Source of the DNA: Haemophilus_A paraphrohaemolyticus_A
GTDB taxonomy: Bacteria > Pseudomonadota > Gammaproteobacteria > Enterobacterales > Pasteurellaceae
Reading direction: 5' to 3'
Length of the DNA: 64,000 nt
Assembly: GCF_003253115.1 (NCBI RefSeq)
Contig: NZ_QEQF01000005.1
Span: forward strand, 1 to 64,000
Made by a program: the position numbers and the translations under genes
The notes under the pieces: generated by a model
What the model saw: only the letters and a program-made list of their open reading frames with translations
Databases searched by the model: none
Told to the model about the DNA's origin: nothing
Part shown: positions 8,414-16,676 of the stretch, piece by piece
Numbering within the stretch: the stretch's first letter is position 1
Layout of the letters: each line of letters opens with the position of its first letter

Positions 8414-9352
8414 ATGAATAATAAACCTAAAGCGATTTTTTTAATGGGTCCGACCGCTTCGGGCAAAACTGACTTGGCAATTGCCTTGCGTGAAAGCCTG
8501 CCTGTGGAAGTGATTAGTGTAGATTCCGCCTTGATTTATAAAGGAATGGATATCGGCACAGCAAAGCCAAGCCCTGAGGAATTGGCAAAAGCACCGCACC
8601 GCTTGATTGACATTTTAGACCCAGCGGAAAGTTATTCCGCTATGAATTTCCGAGCCGATGCCTTAAAAGAGATGGCAGAAATCACTGCAAGCGGTCGAAT
8701 TCCGTTGCTCGTTGGCGGCACGATGCTTTATTACAAAGCTTTGATTGAAGGGCTTTCGCCGCTACCTTCTGCTGACAGTGAAGTGCGAGCTAAAATTGAA
8801 CAAAAAGCAGCAGAATTTGGCTGGGGTGCTTTGCATCAAGATTTGATGACAATCGATCCCGTTTCAGCAAACCGCATCAATCCGAACGACAGCCAACGCA
8901 TCAACCGAGCGTTGGAAGTATTCTACATCACAGGCAAAACAATGACCGAGCTTACAGCTCAACAGGGCGAAAGTTTACCTTATGACGTATTGCAATTCGC
9001 CATCGCCCCTGAAGATCGAGCTGTGTTGCACCAACGTATTGAGCAGCGTTTTCATAAAATGATTGCGCTTGGCTTTGAACAAGAAGTGCGAAAACTCTTC
9101 GAACGTAGCGATTTGAATATTGATTTGCCATCTATTCGCTGCGTAGGCTACCGCCAAATGTGGGAATATCTGCAAGGTGATATTTCGCTAGATGAAGCCA
9201 TTTTCAAAGGCATCTGCGCCACCCGCCAACTAGCCAAACGCCAAATTACGTGGTTACGTAGTTGGCAAAGTGAAATTACGTGGTTGGATAGTCTTGAGCC
9301 TGAAAAGGCAAAAGAAATTGTATTAGAAAAATGGACTAAGTTTAATGCATAA
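8414..9352 (+). CDS. miaA: tRNA dimethylallyltransferase
   Basis: 312 aa, normal length. It adds a dimethylallyl group to N6 of A37 in tRNAs reading codons that start with U. The P-loop is GPTASGKT at 12-19, followed by ISVDSALIYKGMDIGTAKP (the Asp and substrate-binding part), HRLIDILDP, VGGTMLYYKAL, and the C-terminal RQLAKRQITWLR. It starts 14 bases after birA and is likely co-transcribed with it. The usual partner hfq does not follow here; a bidirectional terminator does. Confidence 0.97.
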   Translation: MNNKPKAIFLMGPTASGKTDLAIALRESLPVEVISVDSALIYKGMDIGTAKPSPEELAKAPHRLIDILDPAESYSAMNFRADALKEMAEITASGRIPLLVGGTMLYYKALIEGLSPLPSADSEVRAKIEQKAAEFGWGALHQDLMTIDPVSANRINPNDSQRINRALEVFYITGKTMTELTAQQGESLPYDVLQFAIAPEDRAVLHQRIEQRFHKMIALGFEQEVRKLFERSDLNIDLPSIRCVGYRQMWEYLQGDISLDEAIFKGICATRQLAKRQITWLRSWQSEITWLDSLEPEKAKEIVLEKWTKFNA

Positions 9353-9394
9353 TCAAGCGGTCAAATTTTCCTGATGTATTGCTTTATATTCCAA

Positions 9395-9433
9395 ATAAAA
9401 AAACCACAATCATTTGATTGTGGTTTCTTTTTA
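9395..9433. terminator. Bidirectional terminator between miaA and yagU
   Basis: AAACCACAATCA (9401-9412) pairs perfectly with TGATTGTGGTTT (9415-9426). It has a T-rich tail on the plus strand and a run of A before it that gives a T-run on the minus strand, serving both converging genes. Confidence 0.85.
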
Positions 9434-9446
9434 CTTAAATCATCAA

Positions 9447-10067
9447 TTAACGGCTTACTTCATCAACATCTGGTTTGTGAGTAATACGGTTGCGTAAATC
9501 GCGACGAATGACCTCAATTGTCCAGAACCAGAAGATGTGACCGACTAATTCAGAGATGTGCTCATATAATGGCCATTCTGCAACGGCTGGCGTTAAACCT
9601 AACGCAGGGAATGTGATGTAGTGAACACAGATGTTGGCAATGATACCCGCGCCAATACCTTGCCAAAATTTAATTTTCGGGAAGATTTCAGCCACGATGC
9701 AGTAACCGATGGCGAACACTAATGAGAAGATCATATGAGTTACACCGATCCAGTTGAATGCGTGGTCTGCAAAGGTAAATGCCGCTTGAGTTGGCTCTAT
9801 GCCTAAGTAGTCACGTAAGAAGACATGCGGTGGGTTTAAAAATGCACGAGAACATTGTTGTAACGCGCCATCCATTGCTAATGCACCTGAATTTAACGCA
9901 TCTAAAACAGGTTGTGGACACGCAGCAGTGAATAAATCAATTGGGCTACGTGGTGGGAATGGGTGCTCTGCACCCCATTTTACGAAAGCGGAGATGATAC
10001 CAGCGATAATGCCAACAAACACTGCCACGCCATAGCGGCGTCTAGATGGTTATGAGAATAAGCTCAT
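9447..10067 (-). pseudogene. yagU: YagU-family inner membrane protein with a nonsense codon at position 6
   Basis: The 193-codon frame from 10028 matches nearly all of E. coli YagU (about 204 aa, DUF1440): FVKWGAEHPFPPRSPIDLF, HVFLRDYLG, FNWIGVTHMIFS, FPKIKFWQG and a C-terminal RRDLRNRITH. Several membrane helices are visible. YagU is linked to acid resistance; its mechanism is not known. The natural start is the ATG at 10065-10067 with an AAGGACA ribosome site, and its first codons also match YagU (MSLFS, then PSRRRYG), but codon 6 is TAA (10050-10052) where Gln would fit (CAA to TAA). Translation could resume at GTG 10028, so a slightly short protein may still be made. Confidence 0.85.
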
Positions 10068-10094
10068 TTGTGTGTCCTTGAATTAATTTAGAAT

Positions 10095-10119
10095 ATAAAA
10101 AATTTCCGAGTTTCGGAAA
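10095..10119 (-). terminator. Terminator of the restriction-modification operon
   Basis: On the minus strand TTTCCGA, a 3-base loop and TCGGAAA are followed by TTTTTTATA. It lies about 115 bases after the last gene of the operon and also inside the region upstream of yagU. Confidence 0.7.
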
Positions 10120-10233
10120 GTGTGCGATTCTACGCCTGTTGCCTTACTTTATCAAATACAAATACCTAAAATGAGTTAGCATTGAGCGGATATTCATTAT
10201 TTATTAACATTTTTATCAATTTGATAACCATTA

Positions 10234-12471
10234 TTAAAACATTACTGCCTCAATTTGCTCAAACGAGGTTACTTCATCCAATTTCTCAAGCGTAGTGAGT
10301 TTAATCGAATTGCGGAAACCTTCACCTTTCTCATTTAGTCTTGGTACACCAGAAATCACTTGTTCCAACCGCAAAGGTTTGCTTAATTCGAACAGATAAT
10401 AAAGCTCTTCACTCTGGCTTTTCGCCCCTTCTTGTTCCATAGAAATTTTCGAACGTGGTAATTTCCGTACCGATTTCACGGGATAAATTCGTTCAATTTT
10501 CCCTTGATAAGCCAAGGCTAAAAATTGAATTTCGCTTGCCAAATAATCAGGCATTTTAAGTGCAAAAGTCGCAATGGGAATGTGATACCATCTCAGCTTA
10601 CCTTGTTTAAATTGGGCAAGATATTCATCTGAACGCTTTTCCCCCAAGCTCATCATCAGCACCAAATTTTGATACAACCGCTGTTGCATTCCATGATCAG
10701 CAATACGGGCTTCGTGTTGTAAAAGTAATTGATGTTGCGGATCTTGCAACGCTAACTTTTCACACAAAAATTCAGTGAGCCAAACATCGCCATTATCCAT
10801 CGGCAATAAGGCAAATGCCCCGATTCCAATCTGCTCAATCGCATTTTGATACGGGTTTTTGACCGCTTGTTGATCGAAAAACCCAGGGTAAAGCGCAAAG
10901 GCACCAAACACAGGGCGAGATTTTGGATTAAGATCTTTCTCGTTCATCAAAATCAGCGCATCGCGATAACGATGCATCTGGTTAATCGCGTCATCAGGCA
11001 CATAATCAATATGTTCAATATCCTCATTTTCGCCCCACTCTTGCTCAGTTTTGATTCGATATTTCGCATCAAACAGCCAGATATAACGTTGCTTATTTGG
11101 GAACTCAATTTCCAAATAAATATCGGGTTTCTGCGTTGTAATAAACGATTTAATCCCGCTCTCTTTATGTTTTCCAAACACAGGCTCGTGAGCAAGATGA
11201 ATAAAAATCTCCTCTTTTTCAAATTCAAAAGCCCCACTAATGCCATCTTTCATTCTTAGGCTGAAATCTTCATTTTGGAGTAATTCCGCCTTTTGACTTA
11301 ATTTCTCTTGGAATCCGAGCTCAAGCAAGCAACGTCTGAGCGTTAAAAAGCACCAAACCTCATAAATGTCCGCCACCGATTTTTGCGAAATTTCTGCCTG
11401 ATTTTGCTCAAAACAATCCAAATAATGCTTCAGCTCTTGCCAAATTTGAAACACACGGCTGTAGCCCGAACGCTGTTGTAACACAAGGCTCTCTTTCATC
11501 AAACCTTGAAATACGCCCACCTGTTGCATAAAAGGTTGATGTTTCATCTGCTTTAACGGCTTTAGCCAACCGCTTAAACGCTCAAAAAAGGCTTCAGACA
11601 AGCGGTTGGTTTTCACATTTTCTTTGCGTAAAGTGCGGTCAAAAAGGCTTAAGATTTGTAGAGAACGCGCCACGGTCATTTTCACAAAACGGTTCTCTGG
11701 CGTATCCACTGAAAGGTGCTTTTCCGTGAGCAGATAGCTTTTGTGATATAATCCGTTCGCCATATCATTACGGATTTTCATCGCTGTACGTTCAGGTAAC
11801 TTCCCTTTGATTTTTGCCGCTTTTTGCTGTTTTTCGACCGCTTGCAAACGGTTATGCGGGCTGTTTGCTACCACATTTAATGCTTTAGAAAAATCTTCCT
11901 GTAACCGTTGAAATTGTGCCAACCACAGCAACGAAAAATCCACCCGTTCGTGACTATCTTTCATCGATTGCTCGGTTTTCTCCGCTAAATTAAAACGCCA
12001 CAATGGATAGGTTTCATCAATATCCTGATACATTGCGGGCAAATCGCTATGCAGATCCATTTTGCTTGGTAACACTTCAAAGGCATATTCAAATTGATGC
12101 ACAATGCCTTCAAGCTCATAGCTTAACGGCAAGTGAAACCAGCCAATATCGTTGCCCGTATCAATGACACCGCGGAAAGTTTGCGTATCGGCATATTGAT
12201 AAAAATTGAAGACCTCATTTACCGCAGCCAATTTATGCTTTAACCGCACATTTTTAACAGGCTGATGAAAAATCCACTCAAATTCATAGCGGCTATTTTC
12301 AAAGAAAAATGGGGCTGCAAGCGGTTGATTTTCGCCATTGATTTGCGCAACGTAAGTGGGTATTTCTTGCCCACGATTGGCAAAAGTCTGCACGTGTTGC
12401 GCCCGCCTATTTTCCAAGTTAGAAGGGGAGATCGTGAAGGTGAAGTGGGATTGAGGATGATAGTATTTCAT
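10234..12471 (-). CDS. DUF2357/PD-(D/E)XK restriction nuclease subunit (LlaJI R2-like)
   Basis: 745 aa. The N-terminal half is DUF2357-like, including PENRFVKMTVARSLQ near 258-272. The C-terminal half has a PD-(D/E)XK nuclease core: E371 in the helix DIYEVWCF, D450 in TQKPDIYLEIE, and D468/K470 in WLFDAKYRIK. Such proteins are the McrC-like cutting partner of a McrB-type NTPase, which is encoded just upstream. With two cytosine methylases in the same operon this fits the R2 subunit of an LlaJI-type system. The start is 97 bp after the R1 stop, and a palindromic repeat fills most of that gap. It holds both an Apl-type uptake core (near 11600) and a Hin-type one (11631-11639). All catalytic residues are present, so it is probably active. 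Confidence 0.85.
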   Translation of the reverse strand: MKYYHPQSHFTFTISPSNLENRRAQHVQTFANRGQEIPTYVAQINGENQPLAAPFFFENSRYEFEWIFHQPVKNVRLKHKLAAVNEVFNFYQYADTQTFRGVIDTGNDIGWFHLPLSYELEGIVHQFEYAFEVLPSKMDLHSDLPAMYQDIDETYPLWRFNLAEKTEQSMKDSHERVDFSLLWLAQFQRLQEDFSKALNVVANSPHNRLQAVEKQQKAAKIKGKLPERTAMKIRNDMANGLYHKSYLLTEKHLSVDTPENRFVKMTVARSLQILSLFDRTLRKENVKTNRLSEAFFERLSGWLKPLKQMKHQPFMQQVGVFQGLMKESLVLQQRSGYSRVFQIWQELKHYLDCFEQNQAEISQKSVADIYEVWCFLTLRRCLLELGFQEKLSQKAELLQNEDFSLRMKDGISGAFEFEKEEIFIHLAHEPVFGKHKESGIKSFITTQKPDIYLEIEFPNKQRYIWLFDAKYRIKTEQEWGENEDIEHIDYVPDDAINQMHRYRDALILMNEKDLNPKSRPVFGAFALYPGFFDQQAVKNPYQNAIEQIGIGAFALLPMDNGDVWLTEFLCEKLALQDPQHQLLLQHEARIADHGMQQRLYQNLVLMMSLGEKRSDEYLAQFKQGKLRWYHIPIATFALKMPDYLASEIQFLALAYQGKIERIYPVKSVRKLPRSKISMEQEGAKSQSEELYYLFELSKPLRLEQVISGVPRLNEKGEGFRNSIKLTTLEKLDEVTSFEQIEAVMF

Positions 12472-12492
12472 TATTTTTCTACCGAAATCGTT

Positions 12493-12564
12493 GTAGGGAG
12501 TGTGAAATGGAACATTTCACGCATATCATATTCAGCGTGCGTGAACTTCGTTCACACACCCTAC
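12493..12564. repeat. Dispersed palindromic repeat, copy 1 (72 bp)
   Basis: Begins GTAGGGAGTGTGAAAT and ends with the inverse TTCACACACCCTAC, with an inner GCGTGCGTG. It sits 3 bases after the R1 stop and 21 bases before the R2 start. It shares its ends with 22693-22787 and 58245-58338 and is the shortest copy, lacking the middle. Confidence 0.85.
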
Positions 12565-12567
12565 ACA

Positions 12568-14151
12568 TTACCAAAAACTCACCATTCCTCGTTCAGTAAG
12601 CTGTTTCTGCATACGCTCAAGTTTCGGCCTACAACGGCAATCAATTTCAAGCTCAGAACCATCTACTTTCTCACGCCATAAATCAGGGCGAGGGTTATCC
12701 CAAATTTCGCCTAATTTGGTTTTTAACACTGCTTTCAAATCGTCTAATACCGAACCAATTTTATTCTCATCACCCTCAATACGTGGCAACACTTTAGTCA
12801 TTACAAAATCATCCCACACCGCTTGCAATGCACGTTCGTCTTGCGGTTGGAAAGCCGAAACACTGAGTAGTAATTCATTCAAGGCTCGATATGCCAATTC
12901 AAATGGCGTTTCTTTTAATTTCTCATTAAGAGCGGTCAAAAATGCGATGGATTTTGCAGAATGTTCATCTTCTTTCGCTTGAGAATAAATCGGGTAGCCT
13001 AACAATTTCGGTTGTGTTTTCGGCTCAAAAAAAGCGGTAAAATCATTCGGGTAGAACTTGCTGAAATCAAAACTCAATGCACGATCTAACACTTTGCGAG
13101 AAAAAGCGTGCGTAGTTTCGTCCATATTCACCGTGCCCGCTACAATCAAGTTAAACGGAATACCAATACCATTTTGTTGGAAGAAATCCCAAAGTGCATC
13201 GCTAATGTTTAAAGACTCTTTAAAGCCCTCTATTTCCTCCCACGCGGTTGCGCTCAACAATGCTTCAGTTTGATAGCTAAAACGCTCTTCATTCCACGTC
13301 CATTTTCGGGTTTCTAACACCGCAAGATAATCCGCAAAATATTGCTCCACTGGGGCAAGGTTCATTTCATCTAAGCAAAGCCAGAATGGGGGAACGTCTG
13401 CCAGTTGTTCGTGCAAACCAGAGACTTCGCGATTTGCAATTAACCCCGCATTTTCGACCGCTTGCCACGCTTTCACAATAAACTTCAGCACATCAGTCAT
13501 CACATATTCCGCTTTGCCACTCAAACGAGAAACATAGCCCAACAGATCAGAAGGTTCGTGCCAGTCTGGACGTACCGCCACCAACTGGAATTCGCCTGTT
13601 TTTTCTGCTTGTTGACGCACAAAACGCGATTTTCCCGTGCCAGAAACGCCTGCGAGGAGAAGGAAGGGTTTGGGAAGGGGGAGGGTTGATGCATTTAATT
13701 CTTTATTTATATTATCAAAAACCGTTTCAGTAACAAGATTATTTGTTTTTCCCCTTGTTGGAAATTCATTTAATAAATTCCCATAAATAGAATCTTCCTT
13801 AACAGTTGAAAAATGAATAATATTATCTTTTCTATAAAAACAAATAATTTTATTTGGCGATATTTGTTTATCTTCCCCTATAAACCTTGTTAATCCAGAT
13901 AAAGATAATCTATGTTCAGTTTTTGAGTTTGGTTTTGAGTAACTCACAGTTACTGTTTCATTTTGATCTATAAAATGTAACTGTACTTGCTCTGAAATAT
14001 CAGGATTTACAGAAAAATCCCTTTCAGGAAAGAAAATCTTTCTAGCTTCCACTGGAACAAGAAAAAACGAACCACGCCCAGTACCATCAACTGTTTGGCT
14101 AATACCCAATTCATTTGCATTAGTTCTATGAATCCATACTAATTCAGACAT
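12568..14151 (-). CDS. McrB-like AAA+ NTPase with DNA-binding N-terminus (LlaJI R1-like)
   Basis: 527 aa. Residues 1-120 look like a B3/EcoRII-N-type DNA-binding domain, beginning VWIHRTNANELGISQTVDG with GRGSFFLVP. The AAA+ module follows: P-loop GVSGTGKS (168-175), the long insert with RPDWHEPSDLLGYV, Walker B LCLDEMNLAPVEQYF, and sensor-region GTVNMDETTHAFSRKVLDRA, all typical of McrB. McrB relatives use GTP to translocate and assemble the nuclease. It starts 3 bases after the second methylase stop, with a GAAGGA ribosome site inside that gene. The operon order methylase-methylase-R1-R2 matches LlaJI, whose R1 recognises an unmethylated site. An McrBC system that cuts methylated DNA is less likely because the operon makes its own 5-methylcytosine. 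Confidence 0.87.
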   Translation of the reverse strand: MSELVWIHRTNANELGISQTVDGTGRGSFFLVPVEARKIFFPERDFSVNPDISEQVQLHFIDQNETVTVSYSKPNSKTEHRLSLSGLTRFIGEDKQISPNKIICFYRKDNIIHFSTVKEDSIYGNLLNEFPTRGKTNNLVTETVFDNINKELNASTLPLPKPFLLLAGVSGTGKSRFVRQQAEKTGEFQLVAVRPDWHEPSDLLGYVSRLSGKAEYVMTDVLKFIVKAWQAVENAGLIANREVSGLHEQLADVPPFWLCLDEMNLAPVEQYFADYLAVLETRKWTWNEERFSYQTEALLSATAWEEIEGFKESLNISDALWDFFQQNGIGIPFNLIVAGTVNMDETTHAFSRKVLDRALSFDFSKFYPNDFTAFFEPKTQPKLLGYPIYSQAKEDEHSAKSIAFLTALNEKLKETPFELAYRALNELLLSVSAFQPQDERALQAVWDDFVMTKVLPRIEGDENKIGSVLDDLKAVLKTKLGEIWDNPRPDLWREKVDGSELEIDCRCRPKLERMQKQLTERGMVSFW

Positions 14152-14154
14152 AAT

Positions 14155-15360
14155 TTATCCTTCACTTAAAGTTTCGTTTAGTGCAAGAGCTATTTTTTTA
14201 GCAAATTCTGGAGGAACGGCATTTCCAATCATCTTATATTTTGCCCCCATTGATCCTAAAAACTCAAAATCATCTGCAAAAGTTTGCAATCTAGCAGCTT
14301 CTCTTACAGTGATACTTCTAGCCTGTTTAGAATCAGGGTGAATATGTCTAAGACCATCTTTATATAAATGAGCTGGAATTGTATTACTTGGTAAATTCCT
14401 TCTCAAAACATGATATTTGTGTACATTTGAAGACTTGCCTGTAGCCTCTCTATAAAGTTCTTGCAAGGCTTTTATTGAAGTAAATTTATTCTCGCCATTT
14501 TCAATATCCTCAGCAAGCATTTGAAAAATCTTAACATCTCGAGGATTATGGTATCTTGGAATATGTTCTGAAATTAGAAAATTATCTACAGAAACCTTAT
14601 GAGATCTTTTTTTACTTTCAATCTCACAAGGATAAATAGGAGGAAGATCTAAAATCGCATCACTTACCGTTTTTTTACTTTCTTTATATTTTTCTAAATT
14701 CGAGTAAAATTCATCAATTTTCCCTTCAGGATTTTTTATAGTATTTTTATTAAAAGCTACTAAAATTACACGTTGTCTTTTTTGAGGAACTCCAAATTCA
14801 GATACATCAAACACAGCCTGTTCTTGAATTGAGCTAGAAATAACATAGCCGGCTTCATTAAATGCAGAAGCAATCCTATTAATAATAGGAACCCCATCTG
14901 GGGTAGCACTCAACATTCCAACAACATTTTCAAAAATACAAGCCTTGGGTTGAAAATGTTTTACAACTTGAATATAAGATTCAAATAAGTAGTTTCGGTA
15001 ATCATCTTTCATTCCATTTTCATCACGAATTCTTCCTGCAATTGAATATGCTTGACATGGTGGACCACCGATAATTACATCTACTATCTGATTATTAACT
15101 AGCTTTTCTAAACCAATTGAATTACCGTAATCTGGATCCTGTTCATATCCATAAAGCAATTCTTCTGTACGCTGAATATCAAAATGGATTATTTTTTGCT
15201 CTACATTCTCATAATTCCATTTTTTTTCCAATCTATGGCGCAGTGAATTTAAAGGTGCCTTTTCCCATTCTACAGCTGCTAACAAATTATATTTATAAGT
15301 TAGCTTAAATCCATCTGTTAAACCACCACACCCCGCAAATAAATCAATTGTATTTAACAT
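14155..15360 (-). CDS. DNA (cytosine-5-)-methyltransferase, second of a pair
   Basis: 401 aa. It transfers a methyl group from S-adenosylmethionine to C5 of cytosine. The motifs are in order: I (TIDLFAGCGGLTDGF, 4-18), IV with the catalytic C102 (GGPPCQAYS), VI (FENVVGM), VIII (PQKRQRVILVA), and IX/X (REAARLQTFADDFEFL, IGNAVPPEFA). Its ATG overlaps the stop of the first methylase by one base (TAATG), so the two are translationally coupled. A second, different methylase is expected where the recognition site is asymmetric and each strand needs its own enzyme. Base composition is more AT-rich than the flanking core genes, suggesting import. Confidence 0.94.
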   Translation of the reverse strand: MLNTIDLFAGCGGLTDGFKLTYKYNLLAAVEWEKAPLNSLRHRLEKKWNYENVEQKIIHFDIQRTEELLYGYEQDPDYGNSIGLEKLVNNQIVDVIIGGPPCQAYSIAGRIRDENGMKDDYRNYLFESYIQVVKHFQPKACIFENVVGMLSATPDGVPIINRIASAFNEAGYVISSSIQEQAVFDVSEFGVPQKRQRVILVAFNKNTIKNPEGKIDEFYSNLEKYKESKKTVSDAILDLPPIYPCEIESKKRSHKVSVDNFLISEHIPRYHNPRDVKIFQMLAEDIENGENKFTSIKALQELYREATGKSSNVHKYHVLRRNLPSNTIPAHLYKDGLRHIHPDSKQARSITVREAARLQTFADDFEFLGSMGAKYKMIGNAVPPEFAKKIALALNETLSEG

Positions 15361-16415
15361 TACTTTTCCATATCTAAAAGTTTCTTTCCAATGGCAAGTC
15401 CTAGGAAAGGAGGAACCGCATTTCCTATTTGTCGATATTGTTGCGTTTTATTTCCTAAAAATTCAAAGTCATCAGGGAACGACTGTAATCTCGCGTTCTC
15501 TCTTGCTGTTGGAATTCTATTCCATTTATAGTGAAAATGATTTCTATGACCTGTATCAATAGTTTTCGATGGTTTTTGACTATGATATCTAGTCCAAGCT
15601 TCATTAAATTTTCTTGAATCGCCAACACCTTCAGGAAGATCCTTATGGTTACCTCCTTCTGGAACTTGCTTAATTACAGATACAACAAGATCAGTATGTT
15701 TTGTACCAATATGATTTAGTAATTTTTTAGAGTTCTTACGCATTAATTTTTGATACTTACTAAATGGTTCGCTTTCATACTCTGAAATTTGAGTTCCTAA
15801 TGTATGTTCTAAACTAGGTAGATCACCAATAGCTTGCTCACAAGTTACATAGTTACTTTCGTTATTTGTTGGCTCAGGAAATTCAAAAATATCTCCATTC
15901 AAAACACCAACAAAAAACATTCTTTTTCTAATTTGAGGGACACCATAATCTGGGGCATATAACAACTTTTCTGAATTAGAATAACCTAATCTTTCAAACT
16001 CACTAATAATTGCATTTCTAGCTCTACCTTCATATAAAGTTTTAATACCAGGAACATTTTCAATAACAATATATTTAGGTTTAATTCTTTCCGCTAGTTT
16101 AAATACAGAATAAAAGAGTTTATTTCTTTTATCGTTCTCATCTCTTCTTCCTGTTAAGGAAAATCCCTGACAAGGAGGTCCTGCAACAATAATTTCTATG
16201 TTCTTATTGCCAATTTCTTTAATAATCTTATCAATAGAATCATCATCGGATAAATCTAAATTTAATGCTTTTGCATGTTTGTGATTATGCGCAAATGTGT
16301 CTAAAGCAGATTGTTCTATATCAACACCAATCAAGCATTCAAAACCTGCTTGTTCGAAACCAAAAGATAGCCCACCACAACCTGAAAATAAATCAATTAA
16401 ATATTTTTTCTTCAT
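15360..16415 (-). CDS. DNA (cytosine-5-)-methyltransferase, first of a pair
   Basis: 351 aa. Motif I is LIDLFSGCGGLSFGF (6-20), motif IV has catalytic C82 (AGPPCQGFS), motif VI is IENVPG, motif VIII is QIRKRMFFVGV, and the end has RENARLQSFPDDFEFL with IGNAVPP. It is only distantly similar to the second methylase, so the pair is not a recent duplication. I chose the ATG at 16413-16415 (MKKKYLIDLF) because it begins directly before motif I, as in relatives; the frame stays open upstream through a G/C-rich hairpin. It is the first gene of the four-gene operon, so protection would be made before the nuclease. Confidence 0.94.
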   Translation of the reverse strand: MKKKYLIDLFSGCGGLSFGFEQAGFECLIGVDIEQSALDTFAHNHKHAKALNLDLSDDDSIDKIIKEIGNKNIEIIVAGPPCQGFSLTGRRDENDKRNKLFYSVFKLAERIKPKYIVIENVPGIKTLYEGRARNAIISEFERLGYSNSEKLLYAPDYGVPQIRKRMFFVGVLNGDIFEFPEPTNNESNYVTCEQAIGDLPSLEHTLGTQISEYESEPFSKYQKLMRKNSKKLLNHIGTKHTDLVVSVIKQVPEGGNHKDLPEGVGDSRKFNEAWTRYHSQKPSKTIDTGHRNHFHYKWNRIPTARENARLQSFPDDFEFLGNKTQQYRQIGNAVPPFLGLAIGKKLLDMEK

Positions 16416-16423
16416 ACTATAGA

Positions 16424-16450
16424 TAAAAAAATGGGTGGGTATACCCCCCC
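16424..16450 (-). terminator. Likely attenuator hairpin before first methylase
   Basis: On the minus strand a run of seven G (16450-16444), loop TATA (16443-16440) and CCCACCC (16439-16433) form a 7-bp stem with one mismatch, followed by A and seven T (16431-16425). This is terminator-like and ends only 9 bases before the methylase ATG, so it could limit transcription of the whole operon. Confidence 0.5.
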
Positions 16451-16552
16451 TACGATACCGAGACAAAATTTAGCCTTGGTTTGGGTTAAAAAATTGGGGC
16501 GATTTTAGCATAAAATCCTATTGGTAACATCTACTTTACGATTCATACGTAA

Positions 16553-16572
16553 CCTATGGCGTGAGCCATAGG
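16553..16572. repeat. Hairpin in the methylase-purL gap
   Basis: CCTATGGC (16553-16560) and GCCATAGG (16565-16572) pair perfectly around GTGA. No T-run follows on either strand. Its role is unclear; it lies in the divergent promoter region between the restriction operon and purL. Confidence 0.5.
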
Positions 16573-16608
16573 ATCATCACACTATCAGCATTCCCCTCAA
16601 ATTTTAAA

Positions 16609-16637
16609 ATGCAAACGTTTGCGTTATCCGTTATAAT
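16609..16637 (+). promoter_or_regulatory. PurR operator and purL promoter
   Basis: ATGCAAACGTTTGCGT (16609-16624) matches the PurR consensus ACGCAAACGTTTGCGT at 15 of 16 bases. A perfect TATAAT follows at 16632-16637, so the operator covers the -35 region. Purine repression of purL through PurR with hypoxanthine or guanine is expected. Confidence 0.9.
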
Positions 16638-16676
16638 ACGCCCGATTTTTTACTTTTCTTAATACGGAACTGCAAT

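Noticed and set aside
10234..14151. McrBC methyl-directed restriction
   Set aside because: The operon encodes two cytosine methylases of its own, which would make the host a target; LlaJI-type logic fits better.
14155..16415. One methylase split by a frameshift
   Set aside because: Both genes have the full set of motifs I to X, so they are two complete enzymes.
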